From Pseudomonas prosekii (GTDB lineage: Bacteria; Pseudomonadota; Gammaproteobacteria; Pseudomonadales; Pseudomonadaceae): 64,000 nt of DNA. This document shows positions 19,549 to 27,843 of the stretch, piece after piece (the first letter of the stretch is position 1; each line of letters starts with the position of its first letter). The notes under the pieces are model-generated. The model saw nothing but the letters and a program-made list of their open reading frames with translations. It was not told the DNA's origin and searched no databases. A program made the position numbers and the translations under genes. The stretch covers positions 1,054,001-1,118,000 of the forward strand of contig NZ_LT629762.1 of NCBI RefSeq assembly GCF_900105155.1, read 5' to 3'.

Positions 19549-19758
19549 TTACGCGTGCCCCCGCATTCTCGGAATGTAAAAGCGCAATCCAAAAAAGACC
19601 AGAACCACGTAAGTGATCAAGTAGGCAATATCCAGAGACCTCCCCTCCAAGGGAACAATTTCAGTTATGCCCCAGACAATGATTCCCGTCGGCAAGCCTG
19701 AGCAACCGAGTACCAGGCAAGTAACAGAAAAATAATATCGAATATTCTCAAGCAACAT
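19549..19758 (-). CDS. 69-aa membrane protein, paralogue of the one at 19,242-19,451 (possible immunity protein)
   Basis: MLLENIRYYFSVTCLVLGC then GLPTGIIVWGI and a C-terminal YIPRMRGHA. The longer open frame starts at 19,806, but the ATG at 19,758 has a GAGG site 4-7 nt upstream and yields exactly the same length as its paralogue, so I prefer it. Two predicted membrane segments. It lies about 95 nt downstream of the degraded gene at 19,854-20,163, in the position expected of a cognate immunity gene. AT-rich relative to the neighbours. Confidence 0.65.
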   Translation of the reverse strand: MLLENIRYYFSVTCLVLGCSGLPTGIIVWGITEIVPLEGRSLDIAYLITYVVLVFFGLRFYIPRMRGHA

Positions 19759-19853
19759 TGACCTCATCCTCTTATCCGCGCGGGAGGGTCCCAACCAATC
19801 ACTCACACAAAATCAAGCTATCGGCACGTATAAAATGACTGGCCATTCAAACT

Positions 19854-20163
19854 TCACTCCCCCGCAGGGGTTTCCTTAAGCAACGCATCCACTGTTAAAA
19901 AATCAACCAAAGCTTCGAACATCAATATCAACTTTCCTGTTTGCCGAAACGCGCTCTCGTAATTTATCGAATCATACCTGAACAGTTCGAATGAGCCGAC
20001 TTTTCGAACCGGCCTCAACAAGCCGAAAACCGACAAGAATAAATCCATGGAATAATAAGCGGCATTACCATTACCGTGCTTTGCAAAAACTGTTTGATGG
20101 AGATAACCAAATCAGAAGCCGTGCGCGTAACATCATGAATATCACAAGCTTCTTCATTCACAC
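19854..20163 (-). pseudogene. decayed toxin-like gene, possibly DUF4225 family (internal deletion and frameshift)
   Basis: From a GTG at 20,163 with a GGAG site, one frame reads MNEEACDIHDVTRTASDLV, then runs out of frame near 20,090. A second frame, open from about 20,111, reads KHGNGNAAYYSMDLFLSVFGL, then RPVRKVGSFELFRY, and stops at 19,854. The two halves resemble, from memory, the N- and C-terminal ends of Pseudomonas DUF4225 proteins (about 230-280 aa) with the middle deleted. The C-terminal half alone is a 64-aa open frame with no ribosome binding site. Confirming the family needs a profile search. Confidence 0.45.
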
Positions 20164-20495
20164 TCTTCACTCCAAGAGCTATAAGCACTCATAGCCGCAA
20201 TTACGTGAGCCCAGGCAATATTTTTTATAAAGAATCGCCACAGATCCCGCTCTTTAATATTTCTGGAGCAACAGACTAAGGAAAAATCAGCCGGGCGAGT
20301 TGTAGGCTGTTTCCGAATCAATAACAGAGCGCTCTGTTTTTTATCTTTTCCGAAATATCTGTAGTACGTAATAACCACGCATGTAGGAATAAGACCTCAG
20401 AACGAGTCCGCTAACTGCCGGCGGAATGGCCGCCACAAAAAAGAACCAAAAAAAACCCGGCACAATGGCCGGGTTTTTCATTCCTGCGTTTTACG
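20164..20495. other. AT-rich intergenic region before aroP's 3' end
   Basis: About 330 bp without a convincing gene. A 74-codon minus-strand frame (20,154-20,378) lacks a ribosome binding site and overlaps the pseudogene start. The aroP terminator is at 20,448-20,478. Confidence 0.5.
20448..20478 (-). terminator. rho-independent terminator of aroP
   Basis: On the minus strand the stem CCCGGC/GCCGGG is followed by a run of eight T. It lies 18 nt beyond the aroP stop codon. A-run on the other side makes it potentially bidirectional. Confidence 0.85.
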
Positions 20496-21908
20496 TCATT
20501 TCGTGACAGCGTGCAGAGCATTTTGCGCGCGGCGCTTGTTTTTGATGCCGTAGCAGATCCACATGAACGCCACCCACACCGGGATCGCGTACACCGAGAT
20601 CTGGATGCCCGGAATCAGCAGCATCACGCACAGAATGAACCCGACGAACGCCAGGCAGATGTAGTTGCCGTACGGGTACCACAAGGCCTTGAACAGCGGC
20701 GTCTGCCGGGTTTTGTCCATGTGCTGGCGGAACTTGAAGTGCGAGAAACTGATCATCGCCCAGTTGATCACCAGAGTCGCCACAACCAGCGACATCAGCA
20801 GTTCCAGCGCGCTGTGCGGGATCAGGTAGTTGAGCAACACGGCGATCAGCGTCACCGCCGCCGAGGCGAGAATCGAACGCACCGGCACGCCGCGCTTGTC
20901 GATTTTGGCCAGCGCTTTCGGCGCATCGCCCTGCTCGGCCATGCCCAGCAGCATGCGGCTGTTGCAGTAGGTGCCGCTGTTGTACACCGACAACGCGGCG
21001 GTCAGCACCACGAAGTTGAGGATGTGCGCGGCGGTGTTGCTGCCGAGCATCGAGAACACTTGCACAAACGGGCTGCCGCTGTAGGAATCGCCGGAAGCGT
21101 TGAGCGTGGCCAACAGGCTGTCCCAAGGCGTCAGCGACAACAGGATCACCAGTGCGCCGATGTAGAAAATCAGGATCCGGTAGATCACCTGATTGATCGC
21201 TTTCGGGATCACGGTTTTCGGTTGGTCGGCTTCAGCGGCGGTGAAACCGAGCATTTCCAGACCGCCGAAGGAGAACATGATGATCGCCATGGCCATCACC
21301 AGACCACTGACCCCGTTCGGGAAGAAACCACCGTGGGACCAAAGGTTGCTGACCGACGCTTGCGGGCCACCGTTGCCGCTGACCAGCAAATAGCTGCCCA
21401 AGGCGATCATGCCGACAATCGCCACGACCTTGATGATCGCGAACCAGAACTCGGCCTCGCCAAAGACTTTGACGTTGGCCAGGTTGATCAGGTTGATCAG
21501 CACGAAGAAACCGGCGGCCGAGACCCAGGTCGGGATGTCCGGCGCCCAGTAGTGGATGTACTTGCCGACCGCCGTCAGCTCCGACATGCCCACCAGGATG
21601 TACAGAATCCAGCAGTTCCAGCCCGAGAGGAAACCGGCAAAACCACCCCAGTATTTGTGCGCGAAGTGGCTGAAGGAACCGGCCACTGGCTCTTCGACGA
21701 TCATCTCGCCGAGCTGGCGCATGATCATGAACGCGATGAAGCCGCAAATGGCGTAGCCGAGGATCATCGACGGGCCGGCGGATTTCAGCACGCCCGCCGA
21801 GCCGAGGAACAGCCCGGTACCGATCGCGCCACCGAGGGCGATCAGTTGAATGTGGCGATTTTTCAGGCCGCGTTTCAGCTCGCCTGAATGCGAGTTTTGT
21901 CCACTCAT
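20496..21908 (-). CDS. aroP: aromatic amino acid permease AroP
   Basis: 470 aa, APC-family proton symporter. LKRGLKNRHIQLIALGGAIG, VEEPVAGSFSHFA and VYNSGTYCNSRML match E. coli AroP (456 aa) closely along its length, with 12 hydrophobic segments. Imports Phe, Tyr and Trp. The ATG at 21,908 (MSGQNSHSG) is preferred over an upstream TTG at 21,926, neither having a strong ribosome binding site. Its presence 4 kb from phhABC fits uptake feeding phenylalanine catabolism. A closely related general amino acid permease specificity cannot be excluded. Confidence 0.85.
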   Translation of the reverse strand: MSGQNSHSGELKRGLKNRHIQLIALGGAIGTGLFLGSAGVLKSAGPSMILGYAICGFIAFMIMRQLGEMIVEEPVAGSFSHFAHKYWGGFAGFLSGWNCWILYILVGMSELTAVGKYIHYWAPDIPTWVSAAGFFVLINLINLANVKVFGEAEFWFAIIKVVAIVGMIALGSYLLVSGNGGPQASVSNLWSHGGFFPNGVSGLVMAMAIIMFSFGGLEMLGFTAAEADQPKTVIPKAINQVIYRILIFYIGALVILLSLTPWDSLLATLNASGDSYSGSPFVQVFSMLGSNTAAHILNFVVLTAALSVYNSGTYCNSRMLLGMAEQGDAPKALAKIDKRGVPVRSILASAAVTLIAVLLNYLIPHSALELLMSLVVATLVINWAMISFSHFKFRQHMDKTRQTPLFKALWYPYGNYICLAFVGFILCVMLLIPGIQISVYAIPVWVAFMWICYGIKNKRRAQNALHAVTK

Positions 21909-22838
21909 GAAAAGGGTCTCACGCAAGGTTTGATGATGTTCAGTAGACGTTGCTGCTCGGTTGCAATTTCAAGCAGCGCCGATCAAACCCCAGCGCAAGC
22001 ACCAGGAGTTCAGCGAATTAACAACGGTCATGCGTCACCTGTTTGTTTTTATCTGTGACGAAATCGAACCCGACACGCTTGTGGCGCGGCGGAGTGAACA
22101 AGGCGGATAGCCTTGAAATTTGCGCTGATGCGCAGGAGGTCACAGTTAAAACGCGGCGCATTGTACACCGCTAACCCCCTGCTGCCAGACACCTCTGGAT
22201 CAGCGTGTCGGTTGCCGGGATTGCCTGTGTCCGCCACGAAGCACTCGGGCGGCTGCAAATAAGGAGTCAGACCTTTGCAGGTCATCGACGCAAGCGAGGG
22301 GAAAATCCGCCCACGGGGAGAGATGGAGATGATGCACGGCGTTCATTGCGCCTCCTTCTTGTTATGCACCTGCACGGCAGGCATGGGGCGCATCTCACCC
22401 TTCAAACGCCTCTGAAACAAGCACGCCAGAGCCTTGCAGCGCTAGCACGAATCGGACGTGCGGAAGGTTTTCCTTACGCGTTCCGTGACAGCTTCATTTC
22501 ACGGGACTTCATCGCAGATTTCGTAAAACTTCCGTTACACGCCGTAACGTTAATTTGCCAAATCAGATAAGGCTGTAGGACGCCTGCAAATTGACGATAG
22601 GAAGCTTCCTAAGGATCAGGTCGAGTTAGTTTTTTGTTTTTTAAACACAAAATCTACTTCCAAAGAACTGCGAAACAAGTTCCCAACAATCTTATTTAAT
22701 TATTATTTTGCATTATCAAACTGTCTGAACTAGTTTTTGAGCGACTTGCCGAGCCGCCTCGACCGGCAAGTTGGTGTTGTATTCACTGACTGAAAGCAGC
22801 GCCGCTTTATTACTCAAAAGTCATCTAGGAGATTCACA
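21909..22838. other. 930-bp intergenic region upstream of the 45-aa peptide gene
   Basis: No convincing gene: a 121-codon plus-strand frame (22,205-22,570) has Arg/His-rich shadow-like composition and no ribosome binding site. From about 22,560 the sequence turns AT-rich, consistent with a promoter region for the peptide operon, and a hairpin lies at 22,744-22,771. The AT-rich block may be transferred DNA. Confidence 0.5.
22744..22771 (+). promoter_or_regulatory. hairpin in the presumed 5' leader of the peptide operon
   Basis: Perfect 8-bp stem ACTTGCCG/CGGCAAGT with a 12-nt loop, 67 nt upstream of the 45-aa gene. It could be a leader structure, an operator or the terminator of nothing visible; there is no T-run. 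Confidence 0.35.
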
Positions 22839-22976
22839 ATGCAAGCACTTGAAAAAGACTTGGAAACTGAACTGCAACTGGACGATTGGTTTGAAGCACC
22901 GACCCATGAAGCCGCCGTGGAAATGATGCAAGCCGACGCGGTTGTTCCGTTCGGCACGGCGATGTGGCCTCTGTAA
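22839..22976 (+). CDS. 45-aa peptide, candidate precursor peptide (possible RiPP)
   Basis: MQALEKDLETELQLDDWFEA, then PTHEAAVEMMQADAVV and a distinct end PFGTAMWPL. The first 30 residues are acidic and helix-forming like a leader; the last about 10 residues are uncharged and rich in Pro, Phe, Trp, Gly. An AGGAG site is well placed before the ATG. A strong hairpin separates it from the downstream metalloenzyme gene 69 nt away, a layout typical for a precursor expressed in excess over its processing enzyme. There is no signal peptide or membrane segment. The function is not known; precursor status is an inference from size, layout and composition. Confidence 0.6.
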   Translation: MQALEKDLETELQLDDWFEAPTHEAAVEMMQADAVVPFGTAMWPL

Positions 22977-22985
22977 GCGATCCAG

Positions 22986-23016
22986 GCAGGCACGATCCGG
23001 CCGGTCGTGCCTGCCA
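22986..23016 (+). promoter_or_regulatory. strong intercistronic hairpin between peptide and metalloenzyme genes
   Basis: GGCAGGCACGA and TCGTGCCTGCC form a perfect 11-bp stem around a 9-nt GC-rich loop, 9 nt after the peptide stop. It is followed by CACATTTTC rather than a long T-run, so partial termination or mRNA 3'-end protection is likely, raising peptide over enzyme synthesis. Confidence 0.7.
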
Positions 23017-23045
23017 CATTTTCTCGGTTTGTCAGGGAGGACTAC

Positions 23046-24011
23046 ATGGATAAGCAACGTGCTATCTCGCATTTCCTTTACTACCTCGAACACCACCCAG
23101 CCCTTGTCGGAATCAACCCGGCGAAGGTCTTGCTCGGCCACACCGCTGATTACCAGGCACTGACCGGCGCCATCGCCGAACAGGCCGCAAACAGCCAACA
23201 GTTCAGCTTCAGCGCCATGCGCCTGGACCTCGAACCCACGGATCTGCTGGCCCAGGCGATTGCCGACAGCGATCTGTACATTTTCTTTTACGACTCTTCC
23301 ACCCTCCCCAACCCTCGTCCCGACGGCCCGGATTTTGTCCGCGCGCTGCAAGGGGTAATGGCGGAGAACTGGAAAAAGTCGCTGCTGTTCAAGGATTACG
23401 GTGATTACTTCTACGACACGTTCAGTGTCACCCCGCAGCGTATTGCCGGGCTCAATAGCCATTTGATCCAGCGCATGGCCCACGCCACGACGCTTAGTTT
23501 CAAAGATGAACATGGCTCATGGTTTGAAACACCCATGAGCAGTATCAAGAAGTGGACCGATATCAATGGTGTCGGCAACTTCGACTTGGCGCCTGGTGAA
23601 ATTGCCACGCACAGCGAAGCCATTAATGGTCGCGTGAAGTTTATGGGGACGTTCCTCAGTACTATTCCATTCGCCCGTAAATACGGGGTATTGGAGTCGC
23701 CGCTGGAGTTATGGATCGAGAACTCGACTATCAGCAAAATTGCTACAGATGTTCCGGGGCTGGAACATGATTTCAATAAATACCTGGACGCCAATCCGTC
23801 AAATCGGCGAATCGAAGAATTGGGCATTGGCACCAATGAAGGCGTGAAGGAACTCTATGCGCGCAACGCCGGGTTCGAGGAACGCCATTGCGGCTTGCAC
23901 CTCGGCTTGGGCGGTGGGGCCAAGGGCAGCCATCATCTGGATTTGATCTTCTCCAGCGGCGTGTTGGCGCTGGATGACGAGCCGGTATTTGATGGCCGGT
24001 TTGTCTTTTAA
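23046..24011 (+). CDS. M29 aminopeptidase / NicX-like metalloenzyme
   Basis: 321 aa from an ATG with a GGGAGG site. The C-terminal half resembles peptidase family M29 and its relative NicX (2,5-dihydroxypyridine dioxygenase). Candidate metal ligands at family-like spacing: Glu185 (LAPGEIATHS), Glu259 (IEELGIGTNEG), His285 (HCGLHLGLGG) and the H-x-D pair His297/Asp299 (GSHHLDLIF). It is shorter than typical M29 enzymes (about 410 aa). Retention of the two Glu favours a two-metal peptidase over the one-iron dioxygenase, but this is inference. Co-directional with the 45-aa gene 69 nt upstream and followed by a terminator shared with rluB. Confidence 0.65.
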   Translation: MDKQRAISHFLYYLEHHPALVGINPAKVLLGHTADYQALTGAIAEQAANSQQFSFSAMRLDLEPTDLLAQAIADSDLYIFFYDSSTLPNPRPDGPDFVRALQGVMAENWKKSLLFKDYGDYFYDTFSVTPQRIAGLNSHLIQRMAHATTLSFKDEHGSWFETPMSSIKKWTDINGVGNFDLAPGEIATHSEAINGRVKFMGTFLSTIPFARKYGVLESPLELWIENSTISKIATDVPGLEHDFNKYLDANPSNRRIEELGIGTNEGVKELYARNAGFEERHCGLHLGLGGGAKGSHHLDLIFSSGVLALDDEPVFDGRFVF

Positions 24012-24041
24012 GCCCTGAAGTGGCGGTGCTGCTACCGACCT

Positions 24042-24121
24042 CATCGCGAGCAAGCTCGCTCCCACATTGCATCTTCGCCAAACCGATAATCTCCTGTGGA
24101 AGCGAGCTTGCTCGCGATGAC
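24042..24121. repeat. REP pair in tail-to-tail order
   Basis: ATCGCGAGCAAGCTCGCTCC comes first and GAAGCGAGCTTGCTCGCGAT second, the reverse of the usual order at 13,888 and 16,676. One arm has a base change (GTGGAAGC). Confidence 0.8.
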
Positions 24122-24155
24122 TGACTCCCAGACGCCGCACCACTAACGCCAGACC

Positions 24156-24192
24156 AAAAAAAAACGCCAACCCGAAGGTTGGCGTTTTTTTA
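24156..24192. terminator. bidirectional terminator between the M29-like gene and rluB
   Basis: AACGCCAACC/GGTTGGCGTT stem with a CGAA tetraloop, flanked by an A9 run and a T7 run, so it can end both converging transcripts. Confidence 0.92.
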
Positions 24193-24207
24193 TCCAGCGC
24201 TTGCCGC

Positions 24208-25518
24208 TTACTCCGGCTTGCGACGACCGAAGCCCGGGCGTTGGCCCGAACCGGCAGGTGCGCCGCGACGCTTGCCCGATGGCGCGTCCTTGTTGACCAG
24301 AACGATGCCTGGGCGTTTTTTCGCCGGGGCCTTGGCCGGGCGCTTGGTATCGGCCGGACGGTCCGCCACTGGCGCACCGCGACTCGAATCACCACGCGGC
24401 TCGCCGCGACCTGCTGGAGCACCACGATCGCTACGACCACCGCTTGGCGCACCACGGCCTTCGCCGCGCTCGGTGCGACCATTGGCCGGACGTGGCGTGC
24501 GTGGACCGCGTTCGCCGTCAGCACGCGGTGCTACCGGTTTACGGGCCGGGCGCTCACCTTCGATATGCGGCTCGCGGGTATCACGCGGGGTCGCGGCGGT
24601 CTGGTTGCCGATCGCTGGACGCAACGAACGCACGCGCTCGGTCTTGCCCATCGGACGCGACGATTTACGCTGCATGCGGTCGAGCTTGTCTTTGCTCTTG
24701 GCGTTCATCTGCGGCATTGCCACAGGCGTCAGGCCCACTTCAGCACTGAGAATGTCGACTTCGTACTGGCTCATTTCGCGCCAGCGACCCATCGGCAGGT
24801 CCGAGTTGAGGAACACCGGACCAAAACGCACGCGTTTCAGACGGCTGACCACCAGGCCCTGGGATTCCCACAGACGACGAACTTCGCGGTTGCGACCTTC
24901 CATTACCACGCAGTGGTACCAGTGGTTGAAACCTTCGCCACCCGGCGCCTGCTTGATGTCGGTGAACTTGGCCGGGCCGTCTTCGAGGACGACGCCTGCT
25001 TTCAAGCGCTCGATCATCTCGTCATCGACTTCGCCACGCACACGCACCGCGTATTCACGGTCCATTTCGTAGGAAGGGTGCATCAGGCGGTTGGCCAGTT
25101 CACCGTCGGTGGTGAACATCAGCAGACCGGTGGTGTTGATGTCCAGACGACCGATGTTGATCCAGCGACCTTCTTTCGGTTTTGGCATCTTGTCGAATAC
25201 GGTTGGACGGCCTTCCGGGTCAAGGCGAGTGCAGATTTCACCGTCGGGCTTGTTGTACATGATCACGCGGCGTACCGACTCGGCGGCTTCTTCGCGCTTG
25301 ATCACGCGGCCATCGATGGTGATGGCGTCGTGCATATCGACGCGTTGACCGAGGGTCGCGTCCTTGCCATTGACCTTGATGCGACCGTGGCTGATCCAGG
25401 CTTCCACGTCACGGCGCGAGCCGACGCCGATGCGGGCGAGGACTTTCTGCAGTTTTTCGCCTGCAGGACCGATTTCCTGATCGTCTTTTGGGCCGTCTTT
25501 CTGGTCGTTGATACTCAT
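24208..25518 (-). CDS. rluB: 23S rRNA pseudouridine(2605) synthase RluB
   Basis: 436 aa. RluB modifies U2605 of 23S rRNA. An N-terminal S4 RNA-binding domain (GEKLQKVLARIGVGSRRDVE, about 20-80) precedes the RsuA/RluB catalytic domain with the GRLDINTTGLLMFTTDGEL motif holding the catalytic Asp. After about residue 270 there is a long Arg/Gly/Pro-rich disordered tail (RPAKAPAKKRPG), much longer than in E. coli RluB (291 aa), probably extra RNA affinity. The ATG at 25,518 with GGGAGG is chosen over the longer frame opening at 25,623. Confidence 0.95.
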   Translation of the reverse strand: MSINDQKDGPKDDQEIGPAGEKLQKVLARIGVGSRRDVEAWISHGRIKVNGKDATLGQRVDMHDAITIDGRVIKREEAAESVRRVIMYNKPDGEICTRLDPEGRPTVFDKMPKPKEGRWINIGRLDINTTGLLMFTTDGELANRLMHPSYEMDREYAVRVRGEVDDEMIERLKAGVVLEDGPAKFTDIKQAPGGEGFNHWYHCVVMEGRNREVRRLWESQGLVVSRLKRVRFGPVFLNSDLPMGRWREMSQYEVDILSAEVGLTPVAMPQMNAKSKDKLDRMQRKSSRPMGKTERVRSLRPAIGNQTAATPRDTREPHIEGERPARKPVAPRADGERGPRTPRPANGRTERGEGRGAPSGGRSDRGAPAGRGEPRGDSSRGAPVADRPADTKRPAKAPAKKRPGIVLVNKDAPSGKRRGAPAGSGQRPGFGRRKPE

Positions 25519-25672
25519 CTGGGCACCTCCCGGTGTGGTCTGTTCAGGCAGCTCTGAGGTGAGGGCCTGAAGCGTTGAAAACTTGTTCTCGGACGAAGGG
25601 ATCGTCGGAGGGTCGCGAATCATACGCTCATGTCAGCGTTCGCGCATCAGAGACTAGCTGATGGCGGGTGAC

Positions 25673-25864
25673 TTACTTGTGTTTCCGCCGACCGGTCGCG
25701 CCCAGCTTGATCAAACGCAGCGCCGCTTCGGCCAGCACCGTGCGCTTATCGGCCTTGTCGAGTTTCTTCCACGACTTGATCTCACGCTTGCTGCGCCCGC
25801 AACCGACGCAGATATCGTCGGTGAACTTACAGACGCTGATGCACGGGTCTTTGGTTGAGCTCAT
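25673..25864 (-). CDS. DUF1289-family small Cys-rich protein
   Basis: 63 aa. MSSTKDPCISVCKFTDDICVG with the following CGRSKREIKSW gives the CxxxC...CxGC pattern of DUF1289 proteins, likely a small metal-binding fold. The ATG with an AGGAGG site at 25,864 is clear; the longer frame runs through a REP doublet and is not real. Lies 154 nt upstream of rluB on the same strand. Function in the cell unknown. Confidence 0.85.
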   Translation of the reverse strand: MSSTKDPCISVCKFTDDICVGCGRSKREIKSWKKLDKADKRTVLAEAALRLIKLGATGRRKHK

Positions 25865-25890
25865 TAATGCCTCCTGAGAATGCGCACTCT

Positions 25891-25980
25891 GTAGGAGCAA
25901 AGCTTGCTCGCGATGGCGGTGTACCTGCGACGCAAATGCTGGCTGTGCCGCCGTCTCGCGAGCAAGCTTTGCTCCCACAG
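25891..25980. repeat. REP doublet variant (GAGCAAAGCTTGCTCGCGAT)
   Basis: GTAGGAGCAAAGCTTGCTCGC and GCGAGCAAGCTTTGCTCCCAC in inverted orientation, a sequence variant of the main REP class with AAAGCTTT at the centre. It separates scpB from the DUF1289 gene. Confidence 0.8.
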
Positions 25981-26008
25981 TGGAATTTCATCATTCGCCG
26001 ACCGTATG

Positions 26009-27013
26009 TCAGTCGTCGAATTCGCGGCGTTCAGCTTCAATGGCTTCGGCCAGCGCGCGGGCCTCGGCTTCTTCCTCGCTTTCTTCGCTCTCGGGCGCCG
26101 GTTGCTGCAGGGCGGCGACGGCGGCGAGGAGTTTCTCGCGGGCTTCGGCCACACCCAACACGTCTTCCTCCGGTGCTGGTTCTGGGACGTCTGCCGGCAC
26201 GTCTTCAATTGAGGCTTCGGGCTCGATTTGAAGTTCAACCTGGATTTGCCCATCCGGCGCTGCCCGATCCGAACCGTCTTCAGTTTCTGTCACCGCGCCA
26301 TCGCGCAACAAATCATCAAAATCGGTTTTGATCCCCTGCTCCATGTCATCCAGTTCCAGCAACAACGTGTGGAAACTGGTTTCTTCCTTGGGCTCTTCCG
26401 GTTCGGCGCTGGCATCGGCCAGCTCCTGCAAACCGGCGGGCACCGGCGCGTCGTCGAAGTCGAGCACCGGGTCGGGTTCCATTTCGCGCAGTTCGGCGAG
26501 CGGCGGCAAATCGTCAAGGTTCTTCAGGTTGAAGTGATCGAGAAAGCCTTTAGTGGTCGCAAACATCGCTGGTTTCCCCGGCACGTCGCGGTAGCCGACG
26601 ATGCGAATCCACTCGCGTTCCAGCAGCTTTTTGACGATGTCACTGTTTACCGCGACGCCGCGCACGTCTTCGATCTCGCCACGGGTGATCGGCTGGCGAT
26701 AGGCGATCAGCGCCATGGTTTCGAGCATCGCCCGCGAATAACGTTGCGGGCGCTCTTCCCACAACCGCCCGACCCACGGCGAAAACTTCTCGCGAATCTG
26801 CAAGCGATACCCGGAAGCCACTTCCTTCAACTCAAAGGCGCGGCCGTCGCAGGACTTGGCGAGAATCGTCAGCGCTTTCTTGAACACCGGCGGCTCCGGG
26901 CGCTCGCCTTCTTCAAACAGTTCGAACAGGCGTTCAAGCGATTGCGGTTTTCCCGAGGCCAACAGAAAGGCTTCAAGCAGTGGCGCCAGCTCGCGGGGTT
27001 CAGTCAGGTTCAT
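26009..27013 (-). CDS. scpB: segregation and condensation protein ScpB
   Basis: 334 aa. ScpB dimers bind ScpA in the SMC-ScpAB chromosome condensation complex. Two winged-helix domains fill about residues 8-180 (ALIAYRQPITRGEIEDVRGV is the family signature). The C-terminal half is a long acidic, Glu/Pro/Ala-rich extension (EEPKEETSFH... ending EAERREFDD) absent in Bacillus ScpB (about 197 aa) but common in pseudomonads. Follows scpA by 11 nt. Confidence 0.94.
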   Translation of the reverse strand: MNLTEPRELAPLLEAFLLASGKPQSLERLFELFEEGERPEPPVFKKALTILAKSCDGRAFELKEVASGYRLQIREKFSPWVGRLWEERPQRYSRAMLETMALIAYRQPITRGEIEDVRGVAVNSDIVKKLLEREWIRIVGYRDVPGKPAMFATTKGFLDHFNLKNLDDLPPLAELREMEPDPVLDFDDAPVPAGLQELADASAEPEEPKEETSFHTLLLELDDMEQGIKTDFDDLLRDGAVTETEDGSDRAAPDGQIQVELQIEPEASIEDVPADVPEPAPEEDVLGVAEAREKLLAAVAALQQPAPESEESEEEAEARALAEAIEAERREFDD

Positions 27014-27024
27014 GATTCAACTCG

Positions 27025-27843
27025 TTATTCGGCTCGGGCCCGCACATGGATCGGCGCGAACGGCTCATTCTGCACCAGCTCGACCAAGGATTCCTTGACC
27101 AGTTCGAGAATCGCCATAAAAGTCACGACCACGCCGAGCTTGCCCTCCTCCGCCGTGAACAGCTCGACGAACGGCACAAAACCGCCGCCCTTGAGGCGTT
27201 CCAGCACGTCGCTCATGCGTTCGCGGGTGGACAGCGCCTCGCGGCTGACCTGGTGGCTTTCGAACATGTCGCCACGGCGCAGGACCTCGGCCATCGACAT
27301 CAGCAACTCTTCGAGGCTGACGTCCGGCAACAGCTTGCGCGCCCGCGCTTCGGGAGCATCGAGCTTGGGCACCACGACGTCACGGCCCACCCGGCTGAGG
27401 CCGTCGATGCCTTCCGCCGCCGCTTTGAAGCGCTCGTACTCTTGCAAGCGGCGAATCAGCTCGGCGCGCGGATCGTCTTCTTCGGCCTCGATGGTTTCGG
27501 CACGCGGCAGCAACATCCGCGACTTGATCTCGGCCAGCATCGCGGCCATCACCAGGTATTCGGCGGCCAGTTCCAGGCGCACCGACTGCATCAACTCGAC
27601 ATAACCCATGTATTGGCGAGTGATTTCCGCCACCGGGATGTCGAGAATATTGATGTTCTGTTTGCGGATCAGGTACAGCAGCAGGTCGAGCGGGCCTTCG
27701 AAGGCTTCGAGAAATACTTCAAGCGCGTCCGGCGGAATGTACAAATCCAGCGGCATTTCCATGACTGCCTGGCCATAGACCATGGCAAATGGCAGCTCTT
27801 GCTGGGCGCCGGCCTGACTGTCGACGGGTTCCACTGCCGACAT
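27025..27843 (-). CDS. scpA: segregation and condensation protein ScpA
   Basis: 272 aa kleisin that bridges SMC heads. EAFEGPLDLLLYLIRKQNINILDIPVAEIT is the N-terminal SMC-neck-binding helix signature, and the C-terminal winged helix lies at about 190-265. The ATG directly abuts the stop of the upstream yciO-like gene (TAGATG), so translation is probably coupled. Pseudomonads commonly use both SMC-ScpAB and MksBEF; only this part is in the window. Confidence 0.94.
   Translation of the reverse strand: MSAVEPVDSQAGAQQELPFAMVYGQAVMEMPLDLYIPPDALEVFLEAFEGPLDLLLYLIRKQNINILDIPVAEITRQYMGYVELMQSVRLELAAEYLVMAAMLAEIKSRMLLPRAETIEAEEDDPRAELIRRLQEYERFKAAAEGIDGLSRVGRDVVVPKLDAPEARARKLLPDVSLEELLMSMAEVLRRGDMFESHQVSREALSTRERMSDVLERLKGGGFVPFVELFTAEEGKLGVVVTFMAILELVKESLVELVQNEPFAPIHVRARAE

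Noticed and set aside
20154..20378. 74-codon minus-strand frame
   Set aside because: No ribosome binding site, overlaps the start of the better-supported decayed gene, and shows no family similarity.
22205..22570. 121-codon plus-strand frame upstream of the 45-aa peptide gene
   Set aside because: Arg/His-rich composition, no ribosome binding site and no recognisable domain.
25865..25978. N-terminal extension of the DUF1289 protein
   Set aside because: The extension translates a REP doublet; the ATG at 25,864 has a strong AGGAGG site.
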